Shown: piece by piece, positions 1 through 6,536 of the stretch | How the letters are laid out: every line of letters begins with the position of its first letter | How positions within the stretch are numbered: the stretch's first letter is position 1 | Assembly (NCBI GenBank): GCA_934446565.1 | Contig: CAKSEO010000054.1 | Span: 1-15,922, forward strand | Source: an uncultured Oscillospiraceae bacterium | Lineage (GTDB): Bacteria; Bacillota; Clostridia; Oscillospirales; Ruminococcaceae | Direction of reading: 5' to 3' | Length of the DNA stretch: 15,922 nucleotides | Made by a program: the position numbers and the translations under genes | The notes under the pieces: generated by a model | The model's input: the letters and a program-made list of their open reading frames with translations, nothing else | What the model was told of the DNA's origin: nothing | The model's database searches: none

Positions 1-9
1 CCCTTTTTT

Positions 10-18
10 ATTATACCA
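10..18 (-). promoter_or_regulatory. possible extended -10 promoter element at window edge
   Basis: Read on the minus strand, this is TGG followed directly by TATAAT, the extended -10 form. The position where a -35 box would sit (33-38, TGGGCT) does not match, and it overlaps the terminator stem of the upstream gene. If real, it drives a minus-strand gene beyond the left edge. Based on motif match only. Confidence 0.3.
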
Positions 19-27
19 TATTTACGT

Positions 28-56
28 AAAAAAGCCCAGCTTTCGCTGGACTTTTT
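28..56 (-). terminator. rho-independent terminator of the 115-873 gene
   Basis: On the minus strand, AGTCCAGC, a GAAA tetraloop and GCTGGGCT form an 8-bp stem with one G-U pair, extended by A-T pairs on both sides and followed by a run of T. It lies about 60 bases after the stop codon of the minus-strand membrane protein gene. Confidence 0.8.
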
Positions 57-67
57 CGACAAGCTGA

Positions 68-89
68 GACGCCGGTAGTAACCGGCGTC
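68..89. repeat. perfect 9-bp inverted repeat
   Basis: GACGCCGGT, a 4-base loop (AGTA) and ACCGGCGTC form a perfect GC-rich hairpin. It lies between the stop codon at 115 and the terminator at 28-56. It has no T-run of its own on the minus strand, so it is not a simple terminator. It could stabilise the 3' end of the message or be a dispersed intergenic repeat. Confidence 0.6.
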
Positions 90-114
90 CATTTTCTATT
101 AGGTTATATAAGAT

Positions 115-873
115 CTATTCAGTCCTTGACCTGCTCACGATCTTTCCGGCAATGAACAGCAGGGATGCAGCACAAATAAAAATGAGCACAAACATATTAA
201 TTTCCTCGCTCCAGCGCAGCATGAGCACCGCCGCGTCACCTGCCACCGCAGCCGCGAAAGGAGCCGCCGGAAACGCGTACTCGCCGTCGCCGCTGTAGAA
301 TCTTCTAAGCATGAGCGTGAACAGCACCACCATTCCCGCTGAAACCAGTATCTCCAGCGGAATAAACAGTGCCGACAGCTCTATCGAGGTATGATACACC
401 ACCGGAATGGACATCGAGAACGCCACGATATACCCGAACGAAAGCCACCTTATGAGCCCTCCGCCGTATCGCTTCACGCACTGCGCGGTATGTATCGCCA
501 TGGATACCAGTATCATTCCGTAAGCCGCGAACTGTATCGGCGGTATCGTGCCCTCGATATGCACCATGCCTCCGAGCAGCAGTATCCCGGCTGCAACTGC
601 CAGATTCCCGAAAACACCTTGTTCCAGTGTGGGGATCGCGGATACCTTTCCGTTCTTGTAATGTCTCACAGTAAACCGACAGTTTACAAAAATATATACG
701 TACGCTCCTATTATAGACCCTGCCGTAAGCGCAGTCATGTACAGATCCAGCAGGTCATAGCTCCCCATATCGCCTGTAAATACGGTTGCCAGACTTATCA
801 CACGTTCTATAGTAAGTATCAGAAAATACAGAATCAAAAATATCAGTTTTGCCTTATCAGACTTTTTTATCAT
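115..873 (-). CDS. multi-pass membrane protein of unknown function
   Basis: This is a 252-residue protein that I do not recognise as a member of a named family. It has about seven or eight hydrophobic segments separated by short loops: the N-terminal one at about 10-28, a pair around 45-65 and 85-105, and others through the middle to a last helix near 228-245. A basic C-terminal tail follows. A positively charged start (MIKKSDKAK) suggests a cytoplasmic N-terminus. No catalytic motif is visible. The ATG is supported by AGGAGC seven bases upstream. The gene is monocistronic: promoter at 897-925, terminator at 28-56. It diverges from the YtrA-type operon, so the two promoters share the region 874-1043. 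A sensor, a transporter subunit or a membrane-stress protein are all possible; the sequence does not decide. Confidence 0.75.
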   Translation of the reverse strand: MIKKSDKAKLIFLILYFLILTIERVISLATVFTGDMGSYDLLDLYMTALTAGSIIGAYVYIFVNCRFTVRHYKNGKVSAIPTLEQGVFGNLAVAAGILLLGGMVHIEGTIPPIQFAAYGMILVSMAIHTAQCVKRYGGGLIRWLSFGYIVAFSMSIPVVYHTSIELSALFIPLEILVSAGMVVLFTLMLRRFYSGDGEYAFPAAPFAAAVAGDAAVLMLRWSEEINMFVLIFICAASLLFIAGKIVSRSRTE

Positions 874-896
874 AAAATCAGCTCCTATCTGATGAC

Positions 897-925
897 ATTA
901 TATCATATTGGCTTTTAAAAATCAA
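897..925 (-). promoter_or_regulatory. promoter of the 115-873 membrane protein gene
   Basis: On the minus strand, TTGATT (925-920), a 17-base spacer and TATAAT (902-897), with the TG of an extended -10 just before the hexamer. The predicted transcript starts about 15 to 20 bases before the start codon and includes the AGGAGC ribosome binding site at 886-881. Confidence 0.75.
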
Positions 926-974
926 TAGCAATTACGATTTTTATTTCTTTTTTAACTTTTTCTTTATACACCTC

Positions 975-1003
975 TTGACAAAATTGCAAAAGCAGTATAT
1001 ACT
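975..1003 (+). promoter_or_regulatory. promoter of the YtrA-type operon
   Basis: A perfect TTGACA (975-980), a 17-base spacer and TATACT (998-1003). This near-consensus promoter lies 41 bases before the TTG start of the GntR gene. An unregulated promoter this strong would be expected to express highly, so a repressor is likely (see the palindrome at 993-1004). Confidence 0.85.
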
Positions 1004-1004
1004 G
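993..1004. promoter_or_regulatory. candidate operator for the GntR/YtrA repressor
   Basis: CAGTATATACTG is a perfect 12-base palindrome that covers the -10 box. The AT-rich run GTATATATAAC follows immediately (1004-1014), so the protected site could extend to about 20 bases. GntR-family dimers bind palindromes, and YtrA-type regulators usually repress their own operon. That this protein binds here is inferred from position. Confidence 0.55.
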
Positions 1005-1043
1005 TATATATAACATATAAACGCGTAGAAAGGAGGAACCGGA

Positions 1044-1427
1044 TTGAAGATACTCCAGAATTCAGACGTACCGATTTACCGGCAGATAGCGTCACAGTTC
1101 AAGGACGATATCATGAACGGTCGCATAGCCGAAGGAGAATATCTCCCGTCGATACGCGGGCTTGCAAAGGACCTGAAAATCAGCGTCATAACCACGATGA
1201 AAGCATACGAACTGCTGACCCAGGAGGGCATGATAGCCCCGGTACAGGGCAAGGGCTACATCGTGAATCCACAGGACCGCGAGATGGTAAGGGAACAGCA
1301 GCTCCGTCTGCTGGAACAGCACCTGCAAAACGCGATGGAAGCGGCAAAGCTCGCCGGAGTTTCCCGGGAGGAGCTGGCGGAAATGCTGAAAGTGCTTTAC
1401 GATACAGACCAGACAGGAGGGTTATAA
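1044..1427 (+). CDS. GntR-family transcriptional regulator, YtrA subfamily
   Basis: A DNA-binding repressor of 127 residues. Residues about 10-75 form the GntR winged helix-turn-helix: PIYRQI near the start, GEYLPSIRGLAKDL and the recognition helix region ISVITTMKAYELL, then the wing GMIAPVQGKGYIV. The C-terminal part (about 80-127) is a short helical dimerisation segment rather than a large ligand-binding domain; this length is typical of the YtrA subfamily. The start is TTG, supported by AAAGGAGG seven bases upstream; the only in-frame ATGs lie inside the DNA-binding domain. It is the first gene of an operon that includes an ABC ATPase and two membrane proteins. In Bacillus subtilis ytrABCDEF the equivalent repressor responds to cell-wall-active antibiotics, so a similar envelope-stress role is plausible here but not shown. 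Confidence 0.9.
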   Translation: MKILQNSDVPIYRQIASQFKDDIMNGRIAEGEYLPSIRGLAKDLKISVITTMKAYELLTQEGMIAPVQGKGYIVNPQDREMVREQQLRLLEQHLQNAMEAAKLAGVSREELAEMLKVLYDTDQTGGL

Positions 1428-1428
1428 C

Positions 1429-1659
1429 ATGCTTATATTCTCAAAGGACAGGAAAAAGATAGCTGACTGCGTTTCTGTTTCCGTGCAGAGGAACTTTGGC
1501 GGCGGAAGAGACGGAAAGTATGTACTGGTAGGCTCCGCAGGATTCGGTACGTCATACGACGGCATACTTGCAGCATATTCCGACGAAAAGGCCGCCATGG
1601 ACGAACTGGAAAAGATATTTGCGGCATTCGAAAACGGCGCTAGATCATATCGGCTGTGA
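1429..1659 (+). CDS. small conserved-type protein of unknown function
   Basis: A 76-residue soluble protein that begins one base after the repressor's stop codon, behind AGGAGG at 1415-1420, which indicates translational linkage. The sequence opens MLIFSKDRKKIADC, has a glycine-rich stretch (FGGGRDGKYVLVGSAGFG) suggesting a beta-hairpin, and ends in a helix containing DEKAAMDELEKIFAAFENG. The overall pattern, a short beta-rich domain followed by a helix with regularly spaced acidic residues, resembles small unnamed proteins often found near regulators in Clostridia. No catalytic motif, signal peptide or membrane segment is visible. I cannot assign a function. Its place between repressor and transporter genes suggests an accessory or regulatory part. 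Confidence 0.7.
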   Translation: MLIFSKDRKKIADCVSVSVQRNFGGGRDGKYVLVGSAGFGTSYDGILAAYSDEKAAMDELEKIFAAFENGARSYRL

Positions 1660-1666
1660 GGTGGAT

Positions 1667-1855
1667 ATGAACAAGCTGATATCCAGGATAGCTCTTATTT
1701 TAATGGGCATAAGCGGACTGCTTCTGGCGGTAAATAACTTAGCCGGAGGTTTCCTGCCTGACTTAGCGATATGGTCAATTGGCATTATAGATATGATATG
1801 CCTGCCGTTCTTTGTATATTTTTTCATAAAGGAACGCAGAGAGCACAGGCGGTAA
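1667..1855 (+). CDS. small two-helix membrane protein
   Basis: A 62-residue protein with two hydrophobic segments, about residues 6-25 and 32-54, and a strongly basic C-terminus (KERREHRR). The ATG at 1667 is preceded by GAGGTGG, which overlaps the previous gene's TGA; the reading frame is open further upstream, but that part overlaps the preceding gene in another frame and has no better start. It sits between the 76-residue protein gene and the ABC ATPase gene, with only 13 bases before the latter. Small membrane proteins in transporter operons often bind and tune the permease; that is inference here. No family recognised. Confidence 0.65.
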   Translation: MNKLISRIALILMGISGLLLAVNNLAGGFLPDLAIWSIGIIDMICLPFFVYFFIKERREHRR

Positions 1856-1868
1856 GGGAGTAATTGAT

Positions 1869-2759
1869 ATGGAAAACAATTTCTGCGTAAGCGTCAGAGG
1901 GCTTACGAAAAAATACAGCAAATTCACGCTGGGAGCGCTTGACCTGGATATCCCGGAGGGATTCTCAACGGCGCTCATAGGGGCAAACGGCGCTGGTAAG
2001 ACCACGCTGATAGACATCCTCTGCGGAGTAACTCACCGCACGGACGGAGACGTCGCCTACTTCGGAAACGAAAATGACATTTCCGACCCGGCGCTTCGCG
2101 AAAGGATAGGCTACTGCGCCAGCAATGCGTTTTTCCCTCTGGGATTCACGGCAAAGGACATTGCCGTTTCAATGGAGATAGCCTACAAGAGCTTTGACCG
2201 CGCAAAATTTGCCGACCTCTGCGAAAAATTCGAGGTGGACAGCGAGCACACGAAAAAGCCCCGCCCCATGTACAAGCAGTCCGACGGCAACCGCATGCGC
2301 ACCTGCCTTGCGGCTGTTTTCGCCCGCGAAACTGAACTGCTGGTGCTGGACGAGCCGGGAAGCTCCCTTGACCCGCTGATGCGCGACCGGCTCTGCGACC
2401 GCATGCGGGAATACATCGACATCGGCGACGGCAGGAAATCAATAATCTTCTCCACTCACAACATCGCCGATATGGAGAACGCCGCAGACTACGCCATCTT
2501 CATGGATAAGGGACACGTCATAGAGCAGGGATTCATCGAGGAACTCAAGGAAAAATACATAGTAGTAAGCGGCGACGCTGAAGCCTGGGAGCAGGCAAAG
2601 CCCCTGCTGATGAGCGGCAGCCACAACCGCACCACATTTGACGGGCTTGCGCTCGCGGAGCACGCCGCAGAACTCGCGGCAATGAGCGTGGAGAGCGCCG
2701 CTCCCACGCTCCAGCAGCTCAGCGTAGGGCTGCTGAAATACGCGGAGGAACACAGATGA
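1869..2759 (+). CDS. ABC transporter ATP-binding protein (YtrB-like)
   Basis: Probably the motor subunit of an ABC transporter built with the next two membrane proteins. Of its 296 residues, the nucleotide-binding domain covers about 5-225. Visible motifs are Walker A GANGAGKTT (38-46), Walker B LLVLDEP (157-163, catalytic E162) and switch histidine H197 in STHN. Two motifs are unusual: the Q-loop region reads GYCASNAFF, with no glutamine, and the signature reads QSDGN (137-141) instead of LSGGQ. Members of this family in YtrA operons often have relaxed signatures, but the loss of both is notable. A C-terminal extension (about 225-296) is rich in alanine and may contact partners. The ATG follows AAGGGAG by eight bases. 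The stop overlaps the next start by four bases (ATGA), which indicates translational coupling and a joint complex. Confidence 0.88.
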   Translation: MENNFCVSVRGLTKKYSKFTLGALDLDIPEGFSTALIGANGAGKTTLIDILCGVTHRTDGDVAYFGNENDISDPALRERIGYCASNAFFPLGFTAKDIAVSMEIAYKSFDRAKFADLCEKFEVDSEHTKKPRPMYKQSDGNRMRTCLAAVFARETELLVLDEPGSSLDPLMRDRLCDRMREYIDIGDGRKSIIFSTHNIADMENAADYAIFMDKGHVIEQGFIEELKEKYIVVSGDAEAWEQAKPLLMSGSHNRTTFDGLALAEHAAELAAMSVESAAPTLQQLSVGLLKYAEEHR

Positions 2760-3442
2760 GAAAGTACATTCAGTCGTTCCGGATATTTTTCGGAAGCTGC
2801 CAGATACGCGCCATGCTGATATTCACCGCAATTATCGCAGGGACCGCTATACTGTGCGGCGTCCTGTCGGCGCTGCCAATCAACGATTTTCTGGACGGAT
2901 TCATGCAGGGAGTATATTCCATGATGAGCGCCATGAGCGCGGTGTTCGGGATAATATTCCTCAACGCTTTGTATCAGTATATTTCACCGTTAACGCCGGG
3001 ATATAAGTATTTCAAGTCCCTGCCGGACGGCGCAGCGCACTTCCGCCGCGCCATCGCAGCCGGAAATATCCTCGGGATACTGTCCGGGTTGGTTTTGATT
3101 GCGTTTGTCAGCGTGTTTTTCCTGCTCATCGGAGTTGACAACGGATCATCGCTCTTTGGGATAGTGCTGCTGTTCCTCGCGGCAGGAGTCTGCAACCTCA
3201 CCGGATACGTCAGGAACAATACAGCGCGCATCATAGCCATGATGGGAGTACTGTGCCTGTTCGGATTCTCGGCGGGGTTCCTGGACGGTTCAGGCGAAGC
3301 TGACGGATTCACCGCGCTGGAGTTTTTATCGCAGAATATCGTCACGGTCATCGCTGCCGGCACTATTGCAGTCGCGGTATTTCTGGCAGGTTTTATTTAC
3401 GCTATCCGCGTTGCGGAAAAGAAATGGGGTGAGGTACGATGA
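2756..3442 (+). CDS. ABC-transporter-type membrane protein, six helices
   Basis: A 228-residue integral membrane protein with about six hydrophobic segments (near 18-40, 55-75, 98-125, 130-148, 158-175 and 193-217). A cytoplasmic loop between the second and third contains YKYFKSLPDGAAHFRRA, which could be the coupling helix that contacts the ATPase. The sequence resembles the weakly conserved permease subunits of YtrA-type operons rather than a well-defined ABC-2 permease. It overlaps both neighbours by ATGA, so ATPase and both membrane proteins are probably made together in fixed proportion. The substrate cannot be inferred. Confidence 0.75.
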   Translation: MRKYIQSFRIFFGSCQIRAMLIFTAIIAGTAILCGVLSALPINDFLDGFMQGVYSMMSAMSAVFGIIFLNALYQYISPLTPGYKYFKSLPDGAAHFRRAIAAGNILGILSGLVLIAFVSVFFLLIGVDNGSSLFGIVLLFLAAGVCNLTGYVRNNTARIIAMMGVLCLFGFSAGFLDGSGEADGFTALEFLSQNIVTVIAAGTIAVAVFLAGFIYAIRVAEKKWGEVR

Positions 3443-4113
3443 CAGCACTGAAACTGCTGTTCAGGCGTTATTTATCGCATAAATGGACACTTCTTGGAGT
3501 ATCAGTGTTCTTTATTCTGATGATGGCTGTTGTGATGCTGTTTCATGAGGACGCAGGCGGCGACGCCGCCGATTATATCATTTGCAAGGTCAGTGCGCTC
3601 GTATCGATGATGATGGCGGTTTTCCTGCCGACAATATTCATGGTGCAGGATACTGTTGGAAATCGTTTCATGCGTTCCATCCCCTGCGCAAAAAGCCTTT
3701 ACATGCACGGAATACCGCTGTTTTCCACGTTTGTCCCGCTGGGGTGGAGCGTTCTGACTGACGCAGTTTACGCAACGTTTATCCTCATCACCGGGAGAGA
3801 TATCAGCAATGTTTCCGATATTCTGATGCTGACCGGGATTTTCGGCGGGATATTCGCGCTGGTAAGTTGTATCGTTATGTGCATGCGATTGGGCGCGGCG
3901 TTCGTGGTGCTGTTTTACTTGCCGTTCATTATTGTAGTTACGACGTTCGGTTCATCAACTGGCGATTACGGCTTCGGTCTCCCACTGTGGGCTGCTGCAC
4001 TGATATGCTGCGGAAGCTTCCTCGCGGCGTTCACTGCCGGAACGGTCATCGCCTGCCTTACATACACAAAGGGGAATTTTAAGGAAATTGCCCATCCGCA
4101 GGCAAGTATCTGA
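3439..4113 (+). CDS. ABC-transporter-type membrane protein, six helices
   Basis: A 224-residue membrane protein with about six hydrophobic segments, the first near 17-35 and the last near 180-205, and a basic N-terminus (KLLFRRYLSHKW). Its short loop NRFMRSIPCAKSLY (about 75-88) is similar in position and character to YKYFKSLPDGAAHF of the preceding gene: both have an R/K-S-I/L-P core after the second helix. This suggests that the two proteins are distant paralogues that form a heterodimeric permease with the ATPase. The ATGA overlap with the preceding gene supports coupling. This is the last gene of the operon; the nearest terminator hairpin is at 4278-4313. Confidence 0.75.
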   Translation: MTALKLLFRRYLSHKWTLLGVSVFFILMMAVVMLFHEDAGGDAADYIICKVSALVSMMMAVFLPTIFMVQDTVGNRFMRSIPCAKSLYMHGIPLFSTFVPLGWSVLTDAVYATFILITGRDISNVSDILMLTGIFGGIFALVSCIVMCMRLGAAFVVLFYLPFIIVVTTFGSSTGDYGFGLPLWAAALICCGSFLAAFTAGTVIACLTYTKGNFKEIAHPQASI

Positions 4114-4277
4114 TGCCAATTTTAACACAGGTCAACTTTTCACACAATTTTCACAAATACCACATCATATATTCACTCTGCCCGGCTATACTATTTACAC
4201 GGAAACGGAATGACGTAGTTTGTTCCGCTCCTTGAATCAGACACCGTTCATTTTCATATAATTACCAACCAAACCAG

Positions 4278-4313
4278 CACTAAACCCCCGTGAGAGATCA
4301 CGGGGGTTTAGTG
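4278..4313 (+). terminator. strong terminator hairpin after the YtrA-type operon
   Basis: CACTAAACCCCCGTGA and its exact complement form a 16-bp stem with a GAGA loop, followed by TTTCTATT. The A-rich/T-rich base of the stem could also work on the minus strand, but there is no minus-strand gene to end here. Confidence 0.8.
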
Positions 4314-4319
4314 TTTCTA

Positions 4320-4346
4320 TTGCAAAATTGTAAGATACTATATAAT
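4320..4346 (+). promoter_or_regulatory. possible upstream promoter of the GGDEF/EAL gene
   Basis: TTGCAA (4320-4325), a 15-base spacer and a perfect TATAAT (4341-4346). The spacer is short, so it is likely weaker than the promoter at 4356-4384. Confidence 0.4.
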
Positions 4347-4355
4347 AAAAAGGAC

Positions 4356-4384
4356 TGGAAATTCTTATTCATATGTGGTATAAT
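4356..4384 (+). promoter_or_regulatory. promoter of the GGDEF/EAL gene
   Basis: TGGAAA (4356-4361, four of six matches), a 17-base spacer and TATAAT (4379-4384) with the extended -10 TGG directly before it. It lies 37 bases before the ATG at 4422; AGGAGAGGG at 4408-4416 is the ribosome binding site. Confidence 0.7.
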
Positions 4385-4421
4385 TAACAAGAGTTCAATT
4401 ATGGTTTAGGAGAGGGATCGT

Positions 4422-6386
4422 ATGAATGGAGAATTGATAAACTTTTTTAATGCGAGCTATAAATGCCAGACTCTGGCGCTTTGCGTGGTAGTGCTGCTGA
4501 TAATCGACTTTGTGAGGAACAAAAAGCTTCCGCTCAGGTCAACGCTCGTATTCGGGTGCTTTCTGTTCGTGGGAGCATTCAATCTTATAGCGGATATCGC
4601 GTCATACTACACGCTGCTGAATTACAGGTCGCTGCCACTCTGGCTCAACAGACTGACGCACATTGCGTTCATCGGGAGCATCGAGCTGCTGACCGTGTGC
4701 CTGTTTCTTTATGTTTTCTACCTATACGGAGCGCAGACGCGTTTTTCCAAACGGCAGGTAGCGCTTGCGGCTATACCGTTCTTCATTGCGGCGATAGGCT
4801 CCGCGATAACCCCCATTGAGTACATCGTGGACGAAAACGGCGCCTACTCGTCCGGTTCGGCGGTATTACTGCTTTACGCATCTATATTCATATATGTACT
4901 GCTCACCTTCGTGCTGCTGTTCAAGAAGAACAAAAGGCACTTCCACAGCGACGTTGCAGAGGATATCCGTAAGGCTCGGTTCACCGTTACCGTCGGTCTT
5001 GGAATATGGATAGTAGTTGCAATGTTACAGTTCATCTCGAAGTACTGGCTGATATCCTCCATCGGAAACTGCCTCATGCTGCTGTACATCTACCTTAACT
5101 TTGAGAACCCAAAGCGTTTCGCCGACGAGGAAACGGACACGCTCAACCGCCAGGCATACCACATAATGGTACCGGAAATGCTGGCGCGGAAAAAGACCTT
5201 CTGGCTGGTCAACTTCACCATCGACGATAACGAACAGATTGCCAAAAGCATGGGCTACGACCAGATGAAAATAATACTCCGCAAAGCGGCAGACCTGCTC
5301 AAGACCGTTATACCCAAATCGAGGTTTTTCCATTCCCGCTCCAATACACTGTCAGTATTCATCACTGACCGCGAACAGCTGGACGCGCTGCTGAAACGCG
5401 CCGGAAGCGCCAATTTTGAAGTTCCTTATGGCAGCGGTACATTCCATCCGCAATATCACATCTCAGTACTGGAATGCCCGAAATACGGCGCTACCCCGGA
5501 CGAGATATACGACACGGTAGACTTCCTTTATACGCAGCACCATCATCACGAAAACGGCAAGGTGTTCTGGGTAAACGAGGACACGATAAAGGACAAGGAC
5601 TACCGCAAGCAGGTGCTCGCAGTGCTGACAAAAGCTGTCCAGAACAAGGCGTTCAACGTTGTATACCAGCCGATATGGTCGGCTCCGGACGGCAGATTCT
5701 CCTCCGCTGAGGCGCTCGTGAGATTACAGGACTGCGGCGACCTGGGGTTCATTTCCCCGGAGGTGTTCATTCCCCTCGCGGAGGAGCAGGGAATGATAGA
5801 CGAGATAGGAAACATCGTATTTGAGAAAGTGTGCAGCTTCGCCGCAGAAAACCGCCTCTGGGAAAAGGGCGTAAGTTACATAGAGGTCAACCTATCCGGT
5901 ATGCAGAGCGTGGACCCGTCGCTCCCGGCGCAGCTTTCCTCAGTTATGCAGAAATACGGGATAGAACCTAAGTTCATCAACCTTGAGATAACCGAAACCG
6001 CCTCCATCGACGGTGGCAAGCTGCTCGACGCCAATATGAAACGGCTGCGCAGCATGGGCTGCCATTTCTCGATGGACGACTTCGGGACAGGCTACTCCAA
6101 CCTGTCGCAGATGGCAAAGGTGCACTTTGAGCTGGTCAAACTCGACAAGAGCCTCATCTGGCCGGCATTCGGCGAAAGTCCCGAAGAACCCATGGTAATT
6201 CTCAACAGCTGCATCGCGATGATACTCCAGCTCGGCGCTCACATCGTAGCCGAGGGAGTGGAAACCAAAGAACAGGCTGATTTCCTTATCCAGCGCGGCG
6301 TTGCCCACCTCCAGGGATACTACTACAGCCGCCCGATTCCCGGTGAGGAATACCTTGAAAAAATCGGTGCCGTTGCCGTTAAGTAA
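4422..6386 (+). CDS. membrane sensor with degenerate GGDEF and intact EAL domain (c-di-GMP phosphodiesterase)
   Basis: Probably hydrolyses cyclic di-GMP to pGpG at the membrane in response to an unknown signal. The N-terminal part (about 15-228) has seven hydrophobic segments, in the manner of 7TM receptor domains. Residues about 238-395 correspond to a GGDEF domain, but the signature is replaced by RSNTL (306-310), so cyclase activity is not expected; such domains can still regulate the neighbour. The EAL domain (about 405-645) looks complete: EALVR (430-434), NLSGMQ, EITET, DDFGTGYS (552-559), the KLDKS lysine, AEGVET (E611, E614) and LQGYYYSRP (Q631). All metal-binding and catalytic positions are therefore present. 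The total of 654 residues fits the architecture. The gene stands alone between its own promoter and the GH130 unit. Targets of c-di-GMP in this organism are unknown. Confidence 0.9.
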   Translation: MNGELINFFNASYKCQTLALCVVVLLIIDFVRNKKLPLRSTLVFGCFLFVGAFNLIADIASYYTLLNYRSLPLWLNRLTHIAFIGSIELLTVCLFLYVFYLYGAQTRFSKRQVALAAIPFFIAAIGSAITPIEYIVDENGAYSSGSAVLLLYASIFIYVLLTFVLLFKKNKRHFHSDVAEDIRKARFTVTVGLGIWIVVAMLQFISKYWLISSIGNCLMLLYIYLNFENPKRFADEETDTLNRQAYHIMVPEMLARKKTFWLVNFTIDDNEQIAKSMGYDQMKIILRKAADLLKTVIPKSRFFHSRSNTLSVFITDREQLDALLKRAGSANFEVPYGSGTFHPQYHISVLECPKYGATPDEIYDTVDFLYTQHHHHENGKVFWVNEDTIKDKDYRKQVLAVLTKAVQNKAFNVVYQPIWSAPDGRFSSAEALVRLQDCGDLGFISPEVFIPLAEEQGMIDEIGNIVFEKVCSFAAENRLWEKGVSYIEVNLSGMQSVDPSLPAQLSSVMQKYGIEPKFINLEITETASIDGGKLLDANMKRLRSMGCHFSMDDFGTGYSNLSQMAKVHFELVKLDKSLIWPAFGESPEEPMVILNSCIAMILQLGAHIVAEGVETKEQADFLIQRGVAHLQGYYYSRPIPGEEYLEKIGAVAVK

Positions 6387-6450
6387 TAAAATCCGATTTT
6401 TTAAGTAAACATGCACATGATAAACTCCAAAGATTTAGTCAAAAACACTA

Positions 6451-6479
6451 TTGAATTATCTGTGGATATTTGCTATACT
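6451..6479 (+). promoter_or_regulatory. promoter of the GH130 gene
   Basis: TTGAAT (6451-6456), a 17-base spacer and TATACT (6474-6479) with the extended -10 TGC before it. The predicted RNA start is near 6486, giving a leader of about 50 bases with AGAGAGG (6523-6529) as ribosome binding site. Confidence 0.8.
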
Positions 6480-6493
6480 AGTAATCAATGAGG

Positions 6494-6506
6494 GCGGAAA
6501 TTCCGC
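6494..6506. promoter_or_regulatory. palindrome in the GH130 leader, candidate operator
   Basis: GCGGAAATTCCGC is a 13-base inverted repeat with a single central base, placed about eight bases after the predicted transcription start. With no room for a loop it suits a dimeric repressor better than an RNA hairpin. No regulator gene lies next to it. Confidence 0.4.
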
Positions 6507-6536
6507 ACCGGTAATTAAATCAAGAGAGGTACACAC

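Larger units (their letters stand above)
4114..4421. other. intergenic region with terminator, promoters and a possible small RNA
   Basis: This stretch of 308 bases holds no convincing protein gene. About 165 bases separate the stop codon of the permease gene from the terminator hairpin (4278-4313). That interval contains a TATACT box (4187-4192, no good -35) and short complementary segments (CGGAA 4206-4210 with TTCCG 4223-4227; AACGG 4204-4208 with CCGTT 4244-4248). It is either a long 3' untranslated region or a short independent RNA. Two candidate promoters for the c-di-GMP gene follow the terminator. Confidence 0.5.
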
